Assembly: GCF_034675845.1 (NCBI RefSeq) | Contig: NZ_JAUCCU010000001.1 | Coordinates: 62,001-126,000 of the forward strand | Direction: 5' to 3' | Origin: Castellaniella sp. | GTDB lineage: Bacteria > Pseudomonadota > Gammaproteobacteria > Burkholderiales > Burkholderiaceae_B | Length of the DNA: 64,000 nucleotides | Shown: piece after piece, positions 44,561 through 53,524 of the stretch | Numbering within the stretch: position 1 is the first letter of the stretch | Layout of the letters: each line of letters starts with the position of its first letter | The notes under the pieces: generated by a model | The model's input: only the letters and a program-made list of their open reading frames with translations | Database searches by the model: none | Told to the model about the DNA's origin: nothing | Position numbers and translations under genes: made by a program

Positions 44561-45529
44561 TTATTTGACGATTTCGGCAGCGGACTTCAGCAAGGCATCG
44601 GACAAGGTCACGCCCTGTTTTTCAGCTGCGGAGGGATTGACGAACAGCTGCTGTTTGGCGCTGGTCTCGGAAGCGATATCGCCTGGCTTTTCACCCTTGA
44701 GGATACGCACCACGATATTGCCGGTCTGTACGCCCAGGTCGCGATAATTGACCCCCAGCGCGGCGATGGCACCGCGCTTGACGCTGTCGGTATCCGAGGC
44801 AATCAGCGGGATCTTGGCCGAATTGGCGACCTTGACCAGGGACTCGAAGGCCGAGACGACGTTATTGTCTGTGCTGGTATAGATCACATCGACCTTATCG
44901 ACCAGGCTGCGCGCTGCCGCCCCGACGTCCACGGTACGGGCAGCCGTGGCTTCGACCAGCGACAAACCGACCTTGGGCAAGGCTTCGCGCAATTGCTTGA
45001 CCACCACCACCGAGTTGGCCTCGCCGGGGTTGTAGACAATGCCGATGCGTTTGGCATCGGGCACGATTTTCAGGATGAGTTCGATCTGGGTATCCAGCGC
45101 CAGGGCATCGGACACGCCCGTGACATTGGTGCCCGAAGGGCCCCAGCCGGGCACCAGCTGGGCAGCAACCGGGTCGGTCACCGCCGAATACACCACGGGA
45201 ATGGTCTTGGTGGCTGCAACGACAGCCTGGGCCGAAGGCGTGGCGATGGCCACGATCACGTCAGGATTGTCGCCGACAAACTTACGCGCAATCTGGGCGG
45301 CAATGGCGGTATTGCCCTGAGCCGTCTGGAATTGCCATTTCAGGCCTTTGGCTTCGGTGTAGCCCGCTGTGGTGAGGGCGCTTTGGATGCCGTCCTTCAC
45401 AGAATCCAGTGCGGGGTGCTCGACAATGGAGGTAACCGCAACGGACTGGGCCTGTACCTGGGGAATGGCCATCACGCCAAGCAGCGTGGCAACACCAGCC
45501 AGGTTACGCAAAACAGGGTGCAGATTCAT
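44561..45529 (-). CDS. ABC transporter substrate-binding protein (TrpX-like)
   Basis: Periplasmic binding protein of the PF04392/COG2984 family, whose Gram-positive TrpX members are tied to tryptophan. The 322-residue precursor has a signal peptide ending QVQA near residue 27, with no lipobox. Family segments are VAVTSIVEHPALDSVKDGI, ATPSAQAVVAATKTIPVVYSAVTDPVAAQLV and GVNYRDLGVQTGNIVVRILKG. A strong AAAGGAG precedes the ATG. It lies 91 bp after trpF; no T-box is expected in this phylum and none was seen. Confidence 0.9.
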   Translation of the reverse strand: MNLHPVLRNLAGVATLLGVMAIPQVQAQSVAVTSIVEHPALDSVKDGIQSALTTAGYTEAKGLKWQFQTAQGNTAIAAQIARKFVGDNPDVIVAIATPSAQAVVAATKTIPVVYSAVTDPVAAQLVPGWGPSGTNVTGVSDALALDTQIELILKIVPDAKRIGIVYNPGEANSVVVVKQLREALPKVGLSLVEATAARTVDVGAAARSLVDKVDVIYTSTDNNVVSAFESLVKVANSAKIPLIASDTDSVKRGAIAALGVNYRDLGVQTGNIVVRILKGEKPGDIASETSAKQQLFVNPSAAEKQGVTLSDALLKSAAEIVK

Positions 45530-45620
45530 GTAAGGCTCCTTTGGGGGTTTATTTTATGAATTCTATGGGGCAGGCCCAAGTAAGGCATGTATTTTAACCA
45601 GGGGATGACAAAACATGGGT

Positions 45621-46280
45621 TTATTCAGGCACCGCCAGTTCAACCGCCCGAACAAAGGCGCGCATGCGGGCGGGGTCCTTGATGCCAGGTGCGGTTTCTA
45701 CGCCGCTGCTGACATCCACGGCATAGGGCGTCCAGTGCAGAATATCATCGGCCACGGTTTCGACCCGCAGCCCGCCGGAAAGCACCATGACCGGGTCGTC
45801 TTCGCGACGCGGCAACTGCTGCAGCAAGTCCGCATCGAGACGCTGACCGCTGCCGCCGAATCCGGCGCTATAGCTATCGAACAGCCAGCCGCTGGCATCG
45901 GAATATTGCAGGCAGCAGGCCGCCAATCCGGCGGGGGTGTCCTGGCCGGGCGCCCCGACCCTGAATGCCTTCAGATAGGGCAGGCCAAACTGCCGACAAA
46001 AATCGGCGGACTCATCGCCATGGAACTGCAACAGGTCCGGGTGCACCAGATCCAGCACCTGATGCACCTGATCCACCTGCGGATTGACGAACAGGCAGAC
46101 CGTGCTGACAAAAACCGGCACGGCTTGGCGCAGCGATGCCGCCTGCAAGGGCGTCACGTAGCGCTTGCTGTCCGGAAAACACACCAGGCCAATGGCGTCA
46201 GTCCCCGCCGCAATCGCATCCCGCACATCCTGGATGCGGGTCAGGCCGCAGATTTTGATCCGGGTTCGGGATGGCACCAT
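45621..46280 (-). CDS. trpF: Phosphoribosylanthranilate isomerase
   Basis: Third step of tryptophan synthesis, an Amadori rearrangement to CdRP. The 219-residue TIM-barrel protein has Cys11 as catalytic base in RIKICGLTR and the acid Asp in the AVDVSSGVETAPGIKD region. It also contains DLLQFHGDE. The ATG at 46280 overlaps the dctM stop by one base (TGATG); a GTG one codon upstream is also possible. trpB and trpA, which normally follow, are absent here; an ABC importer takes their place. Coupling to a TRAP transporter is unusual. Confidence 0.95.
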   Translation of the reverse strand: MVPSRTRIKICGLTRIQDVRDAIAAGTDAIGLVCFPDSKRYVTPLQAASLRQAVPVFVSTVCLFVNPQVDQVHQVLDLVHPDLLQFHGDESADFCRQFGLPYLKAFRVGAPGQDTPAGLAACCLQYSDASGWLFDSYSAGFGGSGQRLDADLLQQLPRREDDPVMVLSGGLRVETVADDILHWTPYAVDVSSGVETAPGIKDPARMRAFVRAVELAVPE

Positions 46281-47944
46281 CACTGAAAACCCCCACTATC
46301 ATCAGCGCCATAGCTATCCAGCCCATAGGCGCTGTCTTGGCCAAAAGTGACCGAAGAGGGGTTGATGGTCGGGGCATCGCCCTTGTAGTGCGTCACCAGG
46401 CCAGGGAAACTGAGCACCAGAACCACCATCAAAATCTGAATGATGATGAAGGGTATCGAGCCCCAGTAAATCTGAGCCGTCGTGACCTTGGCGATGAGCC
46501 GGCCCGTGACCCGGTCGCGGTAGTCTTCCTTGGGCGCCACTGAACGCAAATAGAACAGGGCGAAACCAAAGGGCGGGTGCACAAAAGACGTCTGCATATT
46601 CACCGCCAGCAGCACACCGAACCAGATCAGGTCTATGCCCATTTTGTCGGCGACCGGCCCCAGCAACGGCACAATGATGAAAGCCAGTTCGAAGAAATCC
46701 AGGAAGAATGCCAAGAAAAAGGTAATCAGGCTGACGACGATCAGAAAGCCGAGCTCTCCGCCCGGAATATGCAGCAGCAGCTGTTCAACCCATATATCGC
46801 CGTTGATGCCCCGGAAACTGAGGCTGAAGATCGTGGAGCCAACCAGGATAAAAATGACGAAACACGTCAGGCGCGCCGTACTCTCCATCGCCTGACGCAG
46901 CTGAGGCATCGAGAACCGCCCACGGGATACCGCCATGATGAGCGCACCCATGGCACCCATGGCACCACCCTCAGTAGGGGTAGCCACGCCGATGAAAATC
47001 GTGCCCAGCACCAGAAAAATCAGGGCCAGGGGCGGGATCATGACAAACACCACCTGTTCGGCCATTTCAGATAGCCAGCCCAAGCGCAACAAACGATTGC
47101 CCAAGGCCATTGCCAAAGCAGCCACGCCCCAGATCAGCAGCACAATGACGACACGCTCGTCCATGGGGATGTCGGTGTGCGAACGAAAATAATAGTCCGA
47201 GCCGAAATAAGCCGCCGCAGCGGCAATCAGGGTCAGCACCAGCAAGGACCGCAGTCCGCGATGGCCGTGCTCGTCGATCGGGCCGCGGGCCTCGAGCGGC
47301 AGGGCGGGCGCCTGGCTGGGACGGAAAAACGCCACCAGAAAGACGTAAGCCATATAAGAGCCGGCCAGCAACAGGCCGGGCAGCATGGCGCCCCGATACA
47401 TATCCCCGATGGAGCGCCCGAGCTGGTCGGCCAAGACGATCAGCACCAAGGAAGGCGGGATGATTTGCGATAAAGTCCCCGACGCGGCAATCACCCCCGA
47501 TGCCAGCCGCCTGTCATAGCCATAGCGCAGCATGATGGGCAGGGAAATCAGGCCCATGGAAATCACCGAGGCGGATACCACCCCGGTGGTGGCAGCCAGC
47601 AATGCCCCCACGAAAACCACCGCGATGGCCAAGCCGCCCCGTAGCGGCCCGAACAAGCGCCCCACCGTGTTCAGCAGGTCTTCGGCCATGCCTGAGCGTT
47701 CAAGAATCAGGCCCATGAAGGTAAAGAACGGCACCGCCAGCAAAGAATCATTGCTGACGATGCCAAAGATGCGTTGGGGCAATGCCTGAAACAGCAGCGG
47801 ACTCATCAGGTCGAATTCAATCGCGACCAGACCATACAGCACGCCCGTGGCGGCCAGGGAAAAAGCCACTGGAAAGCCCAACAGCAAGAATCCGATCAGG
47901 TTGAAGAACATGATCGGTGCCAGATTATCGACAAGAAACTCCAT
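46280..47944 (-). CDS. TRAP transporter large permease DctM, extended form
   Basis: The large membrane subunit of a Na+-driven TRAP importer. The protein has 554 residues, longer than the usual DctM of about 430. The extra length is a central segment (about 210-300, with RSLLVLTLIAAAAAYFG and ERVVIVLLIWGVAALAMALG) splitting the DctM domain. Flanking family motifs are GIVSNDSLLAVPFFTFMGLILERSGMAEDLL, GATTGVVSASVISMG and TPTEGGAMGAMGAL. It is 2 bp after dctQ and overlaps trpF. No DctP binding protein is present in this window, so the substrate is unknown. Confidence 0.9.
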   Translation of the reverse strand: MEFLVDNLAPIMFFNLIGFLLLGFPVAFSLAATGVLYGLVAIEFDLMSPLLFQALPQRIFGIVSNDSLLAVPFFTFMGLILERSGMAEDLLNTVGRLFGPLRGGLAIAVVFVGALLAATTGVVSASVISMGLISLPIMLRYGYDRRLASGVIAASGTLSQIIPPSLVLIVLADQLGRSIGDMYRGAMLPGLLLAGSYMAYVFLVAFFRPSQAPALPLEARGPIDEHGHRGLRSLLVLTLIAAAAAYFGSDYYFRSHTDIPMDERVVIVLLIWGVAALAMALGNRLLRLGWLSEMAEQVVFVMIPPLALIFLVLGTIFIGVATPTEGGAMGAMGALIMAVSRGRFSMPQLRQAMESTARLTCFVIFILVGSTIFSLSFRGINGDIWVEQLLLHIPGGELGFLIVVSLITFFLAFFLDFFELAFIIVPLLGPVADKMGIDLIWFGVLLAVNMQTSFVHPPFGFALFYLRSVAPKEDYRDRVTGRLIAKVTTAQIYWGSIPFIIIQILMVVLVLSFPGLVTHYKGDAPTINPSSVTFGQDSAYGLDSYGADDSGGFQ

Positions 47945-47946
47945 GG

Positions 47947-48561
47947 TCAGCGTCCCTGTGCCGATTGATCGGGGTTACCAGCCTGCTGCGCAGCCAGAAT
48001 ATCTTCGGCCAGTGCTTCCTCGGAAGACTTGCCGTTGGAAACAGTCATGGGGTTATTGCAATTGCCGCGCAAAAACCCGATGCATTTGATGAGATGCGAA
48101 ATCCCGGCCAGGATCAGCAAACCAAAACCGACAGGAATCAGCAATTTGGCGGGCCAACGGATCAGGCCATCGGTATTGGAGGATAATTCATGCGCAATGA
48201 AAGAATCCCAGAAAAAGGGGATGGACAACCAGAGCACCAGACAGGCGGCGGGCAGCAGAAAAAACAAGACTCCGAAAATTTCTATGCCTACCTGGGTACG
48301 TTCTGGCAGGCGCTGCGACAGAACATCGACACGCACGTGTTCGTTGCGCAAAAAGGTATAACCCGCCGCCAGCAGAAAAATCGCGCCGAACAAATACCAC
48401 TGCAGTTCCAACCAGGCATTGGAACTGAGATTGAAGAGCTTGCGCATGACGGCGTTGCCTGCACTGATGACGGCCACGATCAGAACCAGCCAGGTGACCC
48501 CCCGCCCCACCAGGGAATTGAGCGCGTCAATGCCGCCAGCTACCTTCAATAGTATTTTCAT
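47947..48561 (-). CDS. TRAP transporter small permease DctQ
   Basis: The small membrane subunit, 204 residues with four helices: VTWLVLIVAVISAGNAVMRK, LELQWYLFGAIFLLAAGYTFL, IEIFGVLFFLLPAACLVLWL and LIPVGFGLLILAGISHLIK. The NEHVRVDVLSQRL segment after helix 2 is typical. The Met at 48561 begins just before helix 1; in-frame codons to 48621 are not convincing. Weak purine stretch AGGCGGG precedes it. A possible promoter is listed separately. It couples to dctM 2 bp downstream. Confidence 0.88.
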   Translation of the reverse strand: MKILLKVAGGIDALNSLVGRGVTWLVLIVAVISAGNAVMRKLFNLSSNAWLELQWYLFGAIFLLAAGYTFLRNEHVRVDVLSQRLPERTQVGIEIFGVLFFLLPAACLVLWLSIPFFWDSFIAHELSSNTDGLIRWPAKLLIPVGFGLLILAGISHLIKCIGFLRGNCNNPMTVSNGKSSEEALAEDILAAQQAGNPDQSAQGR

Positions 48562-48624
48562 GGCCCGCCTATACAACATGAACCGCCAGGGCACAAGCGC
48601 GGCCTGACTGTAGTGAAACACACA

Positions 48625-48652
48625 ATTCTAGCTGATATGAGCCGTCGATTAA
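48625..48652 (-). promoter_or_regulatory. Possible promoter before dctQ
   Basis: On the minus strand TTAATC (48647-48652) and TAGAAT (48625-48630) are 16 bp apart in the 111-bp gap after truA. A second candidate, TTGTGC-17-TATAGG, has its -10 at 48568-48573, only six bases from the dctQ start. Either would separate TRAP-trpF expression from truA. Confidence 0.3.
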
Positions 48653-48672
48653 GTCAGAATGTCTTGGGGAAT

Positions 48673-49491
48673 TCACCAAGGCAACCGGATTCCCATGTGC
48701 TGCGCCAAGGCCTGGGAAGCTGTCAACAAGGGGAGTTCCGGCGCGCGCGGATAAGTGACATCAGCCAGATAGAGGCCGTCTGCCATGAAGGTTGCAGCAG
48801 CGCGGCGGCGATCACAGTCGGCCAGAACCTCGGCCACCCAGGCAACCGGCCGCCGCTGGCGCCCCACCATCAGCAGCGTCCCCATGAGGTTGCGCACCAT
48901 ATGATGTAAAAAGGCATTGGCGCAAAAGCGAAACACCAGAAAATCGCCCTGGCGCAAAACGTCGAGCCTATCCAAGGTACGCACGGGGCTGTGGGCCTGG
49001 CACTCAGCGGAACGAAAGGCACTGAAATCATGCTGACCGAGCAGCAGATCGGCAGCATCCTGCATGGCGATTTCGTCCAGCGCATCGTGCACCCACCCCA
49101 CCCTGCCATGCAGAATGGGCGAGCGCACCGGCGCACAGTGCAGCACATAAAAATACGTCCGCGCACGCGCATCGAAGCGCGCATGGAAATCAGCAGAAAC
49201 AGGGCGCGCCCACAATACCCGCAAGCTAGGCGGCAAATGCGCGTTCAGGCCCCGCACCCAGGATTCATCGCGCCGCACCGCGTCGGTATCCAGGTGCACG
49301 ACCTGTTGCAGCGCATGCACGCCAGCATCCGTGCGGCCTGCACAGACCGTCGCCACGCTGGGCCTATCCAAAAACCGGGCCAGCGCCGCCTGCAGCGTAT
49401 CTTGCAAAGTGTGCCGATGCACCTGGGTCTGCCAACCATGCCAGCCTGAGCCGTCGTAGGCCAGACCCAGTGCAATCCGCCCTGTGTCCAT
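48673..49491 (-). CDS. truA: tRNA pseudouridine(38-40) synthase
   Basis: Modifies U38-U40 of the anticodon stem. The 272-residue protein has the N-terminal ALGLAYDGSGWHGWQTQ and the catalytic Asp55 in CAGRTDAGVHALQQVVHL. It also has LPPSLRVLWARPVSADFHARFDARARTYFYVL and LVFRFCANAFLHHMVRNLMGTLL, all family-typical. Its start overlaps the fimV stop by one base (TGATG), matching the conserved fimV-truA link. Confidence 0.96.
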   Translation of the reverse strand: MDTGRIALGLAYDGSGWHGWQTQVHRHTLQDTLQAALARFLDRPSVATVCAGRTDAGVHALQQVVHLDTDAVRRDESWVRGLNAHLPPSLRVLWARPVSADFHARFDARARTYFYVLHCAPVRSPILHGRVGWVHDALDEIAMQDAADLLLGQHDFSAFRSAECQAHSPVRTLDRLDVLRQGDFLVFRFCANAFLHHMVRNLMGTLLMVGRQRRPVAWVAEVLADCDRRRAAATFMADGLYLADVTYPRAPELPLLTASQALAQHMGIRLPW

Positions 49492-51194
49492 CAGTACCTG
49501 GTGGCTGAATCGGATGTCTCACGAGGGGGCAAGTCCAGATCCACCCCCTGCAGTCTTTCACGCACCATGGCATCGGTGATGCCTTGCCCGGCATCGGCCT
49601 CGTCGCGCGTGGTATTGGCCCGCCGCAAAAGCCATGCAATCAGGAACACAATGATGACCAGCAAACCGATCAGAATCGCCAGCAAGTGTTCTTGTATCCA
49701 GGAGACACGGCTTTGAGTCTTGGGGGACTCGACAAGATCCGCTGCCTGCGCCTGGGCTGCTGTGGCGGCAGAAGCCGGGCCGGGTTCTCCGGGCAAGCCC
49801 AAGCCGCCGACGGACGCAGTGGATGCTGCTGCGTTGGCGGATGTACTGGCCTGCGCGGGCGCGTTGGCGCGCGTGTCTGCCACCGCATTGGTGCCCTGGG
49901 CGGCACCGCCATTACTGCCATTGGACTGTGCAGCGGATGATGATGAACCGCCATTGGACAGCGCGGCGGAGGGTGATGGCTGCTGGGCAGCCGTTCCGTC
50001 CGGTGCAGCAGCCGAGCCAGCAGGGGCAGCCTCCGATCCCGCCTGGGTCGCTTGTGCATTCAACTGTGCATCCGCCTGTGCGGCTGCCTCGCGGCTGGCC
50101 TCGCTGATGGCACTGGCGACCTTGCCGATCGAGGCCGTGACCGCCTGCGCACCATCCGCCACCACATCACGCGCGGCTTCGCCCTGGGCCTGCAGGGCCT
50201 GATTGAGGTGCTGGACATTGTCCTGTAGCTGGCCGACGCGGGATTCGGCGTCCTTCAGGGCATGGCCCTGAGCCGCCTGGGCATCGGCAGCCGATTGATT
50301 CGTCTGGCTGAGTTGCAAACGATCTGCTGCAACGGGTTTTTCAGCTGCAACCGGGGTTGCCGCGACAGCCACATCCCCCGCACCGGCCTGCCCTGCCAAA
50401 GGCGCATCAGCCGCCGCCAACCCACCGCGCAAGCGATTGAACGCCGCCGTCTGGGCCACAAACTGTCGGCGCGCCTCGGCGTCGGAAATGGACAGCATAT
50501 CGTCAATGCTGGGCACGGCCAATACCGTATCCGAGCGCAGCAAATTGATATTGTCATGAATGAAAGCCTGAGGGTTGGCCCGCTGCAAGGCCAACATCAG
50601 CTGGTAGACGGAGACCTGATCAACGGCATGACGGCGCGCCACGGCAAACATGGTGTCGCCACGGCGCACAGTGATCGTTCCAGCCGGGACACGCCGACTG
50701 CTGGTGGCGGCTGAAGCCGCCCCCGTGGCAGGCGCAGAGCGCTGCGTGGCGGCGACAGCTGCACCGCCTGCAGGCGGTGCGACCGCCGTCACGGGCCCGG
50801 GCACCAGCAAAGAGACCTGATGACGCTGTTGGCCGGAAGCCGTCTGTACATCCAGCAGCAAATCGGCAAGACTGCCGACAAAGGGCTGATTGGAATGAAT
50901 ACGCAGGATACGGCTGGCCCCTGGCCTGGGGCTGGCGGCCACGCTGACGATCAGGCTATCCAGCGCGACCGGCGGGGTCAGACCCGCATTGGCCCAATCA
51001 GCGGCTGGTGCTGGCCGCGCCGAGAGAGTCTGCAAATCGGCAGGCGTCAGGCCAGTGATCGGCAGCGTGATGAGCAGCGGCGCCCCCGCTGTGGACACCA
51101 GACGCGCATGCCCAAAATCGGCCGCATGGACCGGGCTGCCCACCAAACAGGCAAGCGAGAGCAAGCCGCCAATCAGACGGGCAGCGCCGACCAT
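49491..51194 (-). CDS. fimV: FimV-like LysM protein, short form
   Basis: Inner-membrane protein linked to pilus assembly and polar localisation. The 567-residue protein has a signal peptide (cleaved near HAADF, about residue 24). The N-terminal FimV domain is followed by a LysM peptidoglycan-binding region (TITVRRGDTMFAVARRHAVDQVSVYQL). A coiled Gln/Ala stretch and a Ser/Ala/Asn/Gln low-complexity linker precede one helix (LLAILIGLLVIIVFLIAWLLRR). Only about 45 residues follow, ending near LQGVDLDLPPRE, so the long cytoplasmic TPR tail of Pseudomonas FimV is absent. The start overlaps the asd stop (TGATG). Confidence 0.85.
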   Translation of the reverse strand: MVGAARLIGGLLSLACLVGSPVHAADFGHARLVSTAGAPLLITLPITGLTPADLQTLSARPAPAADWANAGLTPPVALDSLIVSVAASPRPGASRILRIHSNQPFVGSLADLLLDVQTASGQQRHQVSLLVPGPVTAVAPPAGGAAVAATQRSAPATGAASAATSSRRVPAGTITVRRGDTMFAVARRHAVDQVSVYQLMLALQRANPQAFIHDNINLLRSDTVLAVPSIDDMLSISDAEARRQFVAQTAAFNRLRGGLAAADAPLAGQAGAGDVAVAATPVAAEKPVAADRLQLSQTNQSAADAQAAQGHALKDAESRVGQLQDNVQHLNQALQAQGEAARDVVADGAQAVTASIGKVASAISEASREAAAQADAQLNAQATQAGSEAAPAGSAAAPDGTAAQQPSPSAALSNGGSSSSAAQSNGSNGGAAQGTNAVADTRANAPAQASTSANAAASTASVGGLGLPGEPGPASAATAAQAQAADLVESPKTQSRVSWIQEHLLAILIGLLVIIVFLIAWLLRRANTTRDEADAGQGITDAMVRERLQGVDLDLPPRETSDSATRY

Positions 51195-52324
51195 CAGAGT
51201 TCGCCCAGCGCGATGCGCAGCATGCGACGCAGCGGCTCGGCAGCGCCCCACAACAACTGGTCGCCAACCGTGAAGGCGCTGAGGTATTCAGGCCCCATGG
51301 ACATTTTCCGCAGGCGACCCACGGGAATATCCAGGGTGCCGGTGACCGCCACGGGAGTCAGAGCTTGCATGGAGGCATCCTTTTCATTGGGAATCAGGCG
51401 CGCCCAATCCGTGCCGGTACGCACAGCATCATTGATCTCGTCCATGGGAATATCCCCCCGGAGTTTGATGGTCAATGCCTGGCTATGGCAGCGCATGGCA
51501 CCAATGCGCACGCACAGGCCATCCACCGGCACGGCCGGGGCATCAAAGCCAGCGCCGCGGCCCAGGATCTTATTGGTCTCGGCACCGCCCTTCCATTCTT
51601 CGCGGGACATGCCATCGCCAAGGTCCTTGTCGATCCAGGGGATCAGGCTGCCACCCAGGGGCACGCCGAAGTTTTCGCGCGGGAGATCCGGGCTTTGTTG
51701 GGCCTTGAGAATCCCACGGTCAATATCCAGAATGGCCGAGGCCGGATCGGCCAACTGTGGGCCAACCAACTGATTGAGAATACCGAACTGGGTGAGAAGT
51801 TCTCGCATGTGGCGCGCCCCGCCGCCCGAAGCGGCCTGGTAGGTCATGGAGCTCATCCATTCGATCATGTCCGCCTTGAAAAGGCCGGCCAGCCCCATCA
51901 ACATGCAGCTGACAGTGCAATTGCCCCCGACGAAATCACGCACGCCGCGCTGCATGGCAGCGTCAATCACAGGGCGGTTGACCGGATCGAGCACAATCAC
52001 GGCGTCGTTATTCATGCGCAGAGTGCTGGCCGCATCGATCCACAGACCGTTCCAACCTGCTACACGGAGCTTGGGGTAAACGGCAGAGGTGTAATCGCCC
52101 CCCTGGGCCGTGACAATGATCGGCAGTTTTTTCAAGGCGTCGATATCATGGGCGTCTTGCAGGGGCCCTGCCCCTGATGCCCATTGCGGCGCGGCTCCGC
52201 CTGCATTGCTCGTGGAAAAAAACACCGGATCGAAAAGAGCGAAATCATTTTCGTCCCGCATGCGTTGCATGAGCACCGAGCCCACCATGCCACGCCATCC
52301 AACCAAACCTACTGCCTGCGCCAT
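51194..52324 (-). CDS. asd: Aspartate-semialdehyde dehydrogenase
   Basis: Reduces aspartyl phosphate to the semialdehyde for Lys/Thr/Met/DAP synthesis. The protein has 376 residues. The NADP loop is VGLVGWRGMVGSVLMQRM; the catalytic Cys136 is in GGNCTVSCMLMG; and the substrate region SSMTYQAASGGGARHM follows. This is the Gram-negative asd type. It lies between leuB (39 bp upstream) and fimV, in the expected leuCDB-asd-fimV order. Confidence 0.97.
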   Translation of the reverse strand: MAQAVGLVGWRGMVGSVLMQRMRDENDFALFDPVFFSTSNAGGAAPQWASGAGPLQDAHDIDALKKLPIIVTAQGGDYTSAVYPKLRVAGWNGLWIDAASTLRMNNDAVIVLDPVNRPVIDAAMQRGVRDFVGGNCTVSCMLMGLAGLFKADMIEWMSSMTYQAASGGGARHMRELLTQFGILNQLVGPQLADPASAILDIDRGILKAQQSPDLPRENFGVPLGGSLIPWIDKDLGDGMSREEWKGGAETNKILGRGAGFDAPAVPVDGLCVRIGAMRCHSQALTIKLRGDIPMDEINDAVRTGTDWARLIPNEKDASMQALTPVAVTGTLDIPVGRLRKMSMGPEYLSAFTVGDQLLWGAAEPLRRMLRIALGEL

Positions 52325-52363
52325 AAAACCCGCCCGAAACTGATTAAAAGTGGAGAGAATTGC

Positions 52364-53440
52364 TTATTCTAATGCCTTCAGCACCGCATCGCCCATTTCG
52401 GAGGTCGAAACGCGCACGGTGCCCTCTTCGAAAATGTCCGTTGTGCGCAATCCCTGCGCCAGCACCGCCTGAACGGCAGCTTCGATGCGATCCGCCGCCG
52501 CCCCGGCATCCAAAGAGTAACGCAGCAGCATGGCGGCAGACAAAATCGTGGCCAGGGGGTTGGCAATATTCTGCCCGGCGATGTCCGGCGCGGAGCCATG
52601 GCTGGGCTCGTATAGGCCCTGGCGGCTGGCATTGAGCGACGCCGAAGGCAACATGCCGATGGAGCCTGTCAGCATGGCGGCTTCGTCGGACAAAATGTCG
52701 CCAAACAGGTTACCCGTGACTACGACGTCAAAGGCCTTGGGTTCGCGCACCAGCTGCATGGCGGCATTGTCCACATACATGTGGGACAGCTCGACCTGAG
52801 GGTATTCACGGGCCACATCGATCATGATGTCACGCCAGAACTGCGAGGTTTCCAGGACGTTGGCCTTGTCTACGCTGCACAGCCGTCCCTGGCGCTTGGC
52901 CGCTGCCTGAAACGCCACATGGGCGATGCGGCGGATCTCGGTCTCGGCATAGTGCATGGTGTCAAAACCCTGACGCTCGCCGGCATAAGGGCCATCGTCC
53001 AGCGTACGCACGCCACGAGGCTGGCCAAAATAAATATCGCCAGTCAGTTCACGCACAATCAGAATATCCAGACCGGCCACGATTTCAGGCTTGAGCGACG
53101 AGGCATTGGCCAACTGCGGGTACAAAATCGCAGGGCGCAAATTGGCGAATAAGCCCAGGGCCTTGCGCAGGCCCAGCACAGCTTGTTCTGGGCGCAGGGC
53201 GCGTTCCAGGCTGTCGTATTTCCAATCGCCCACCGCACCAAACAGGATGGCGTCGGATTTCAGGGCCAGATCCAGGGTGGACTGGGGCAAGGGATGCCCC
53301 TGGGCGGCATAGGCTGCCCCACCCACCGGCGCTTCCGTGAATTCCAGGCCCAGGTCCAGGGCACGCAAAACGCGCACCGCCTGTTCGACGATTTCCGGGC
53401 CGATACCATCGCCAGGCAATACTGCAATACGAGTAGTCAT
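52364..53440 (-). CDS. leuB: 3-isopropylmalate dehydrogenase
   Basis: Third step of leucine synthesis, oxidative decarboxylation of 3-isopropylmalate with NAD+. The 358 residues have the N-terminal IAVLPGDGIGPEIV, the substrate Arg region GLRKALGLFANLRPA, the metal Asp residues in SHMYVDNAAMQL and NLFGDILSDEAA, and HGSAPDIAGQNIANPLA. I chose the Met at 53440; the frame is open to 53479 over non-family sequence. The 84-bp gap to leuD holds a strong hairpin. Confidence 0.97.
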   Translation of the reverse strand: MTTRIAVLPGDGIGPEIVEQAVRVLRALDLGLEFTEAPVGGAAYAAQGHPLPQSTLDLALKSDAILFGAVGDWKYDSLERALRPEQAVLGLRKALGLFANLRPAILYPQLANASSLKPEIVAGLDILIVRELTGDIYFGQPRGVRTLDDGPYAGERQGFDTMHYAETEIRRIAHVAFQAAAKRQGRLCSVDKANVLETSQFWRDIMIDVAREYPQVELSHMYVDNAAMQLVREPKAFDVVVTGNLFGDILSDEAAMLTGSIGMLPSASLNASRQGLYEPSHGSAPDIAGQNIANPLATILSAAMLLRYSLDAGAAADRIEAAVQAVLAQGLRTTDIFEEGTVRVSTSEMGDAVLKALE

Positions 53441-53460
53441 GAGAGTTTCCGATCGACAGA

Positions 53461-53501
53461 GGCCCGGCTCCTGGCGCAATACCGCCGCCAGGCGCCGGGC
53501 C
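53461..53501 (-). other. Strong hairpin in the leuD-leuB spacer
   Basis: Outer arms GGCCCGGC / GCCGGGCC (53461-53468, 53494-53501) and inner arms CCTGGCG / CGCCAGG (53470-53476, 53486-53492) pair over 15 positions with one mismatch and a nine-base loop. It lies 20 bp before the leuB start on the mRNA. No T-tract follows on the minus strand, so it is unlikely to be a plain terminator; processing, stability or attenuation is more likely. Confidence 0.55.
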
Positions 53502-53524
53502 GGAATATTCAGATTGATTCAGAT

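Noticed and set aside
45530..45620. A T-box or tryptophan attenuator before the TrpX-like gene
   Set aside because: The 91-bp gap has a ribosome binding site and a small TGGGC/GCCCA pairing only; no Trp-codon leader peptide was seen.
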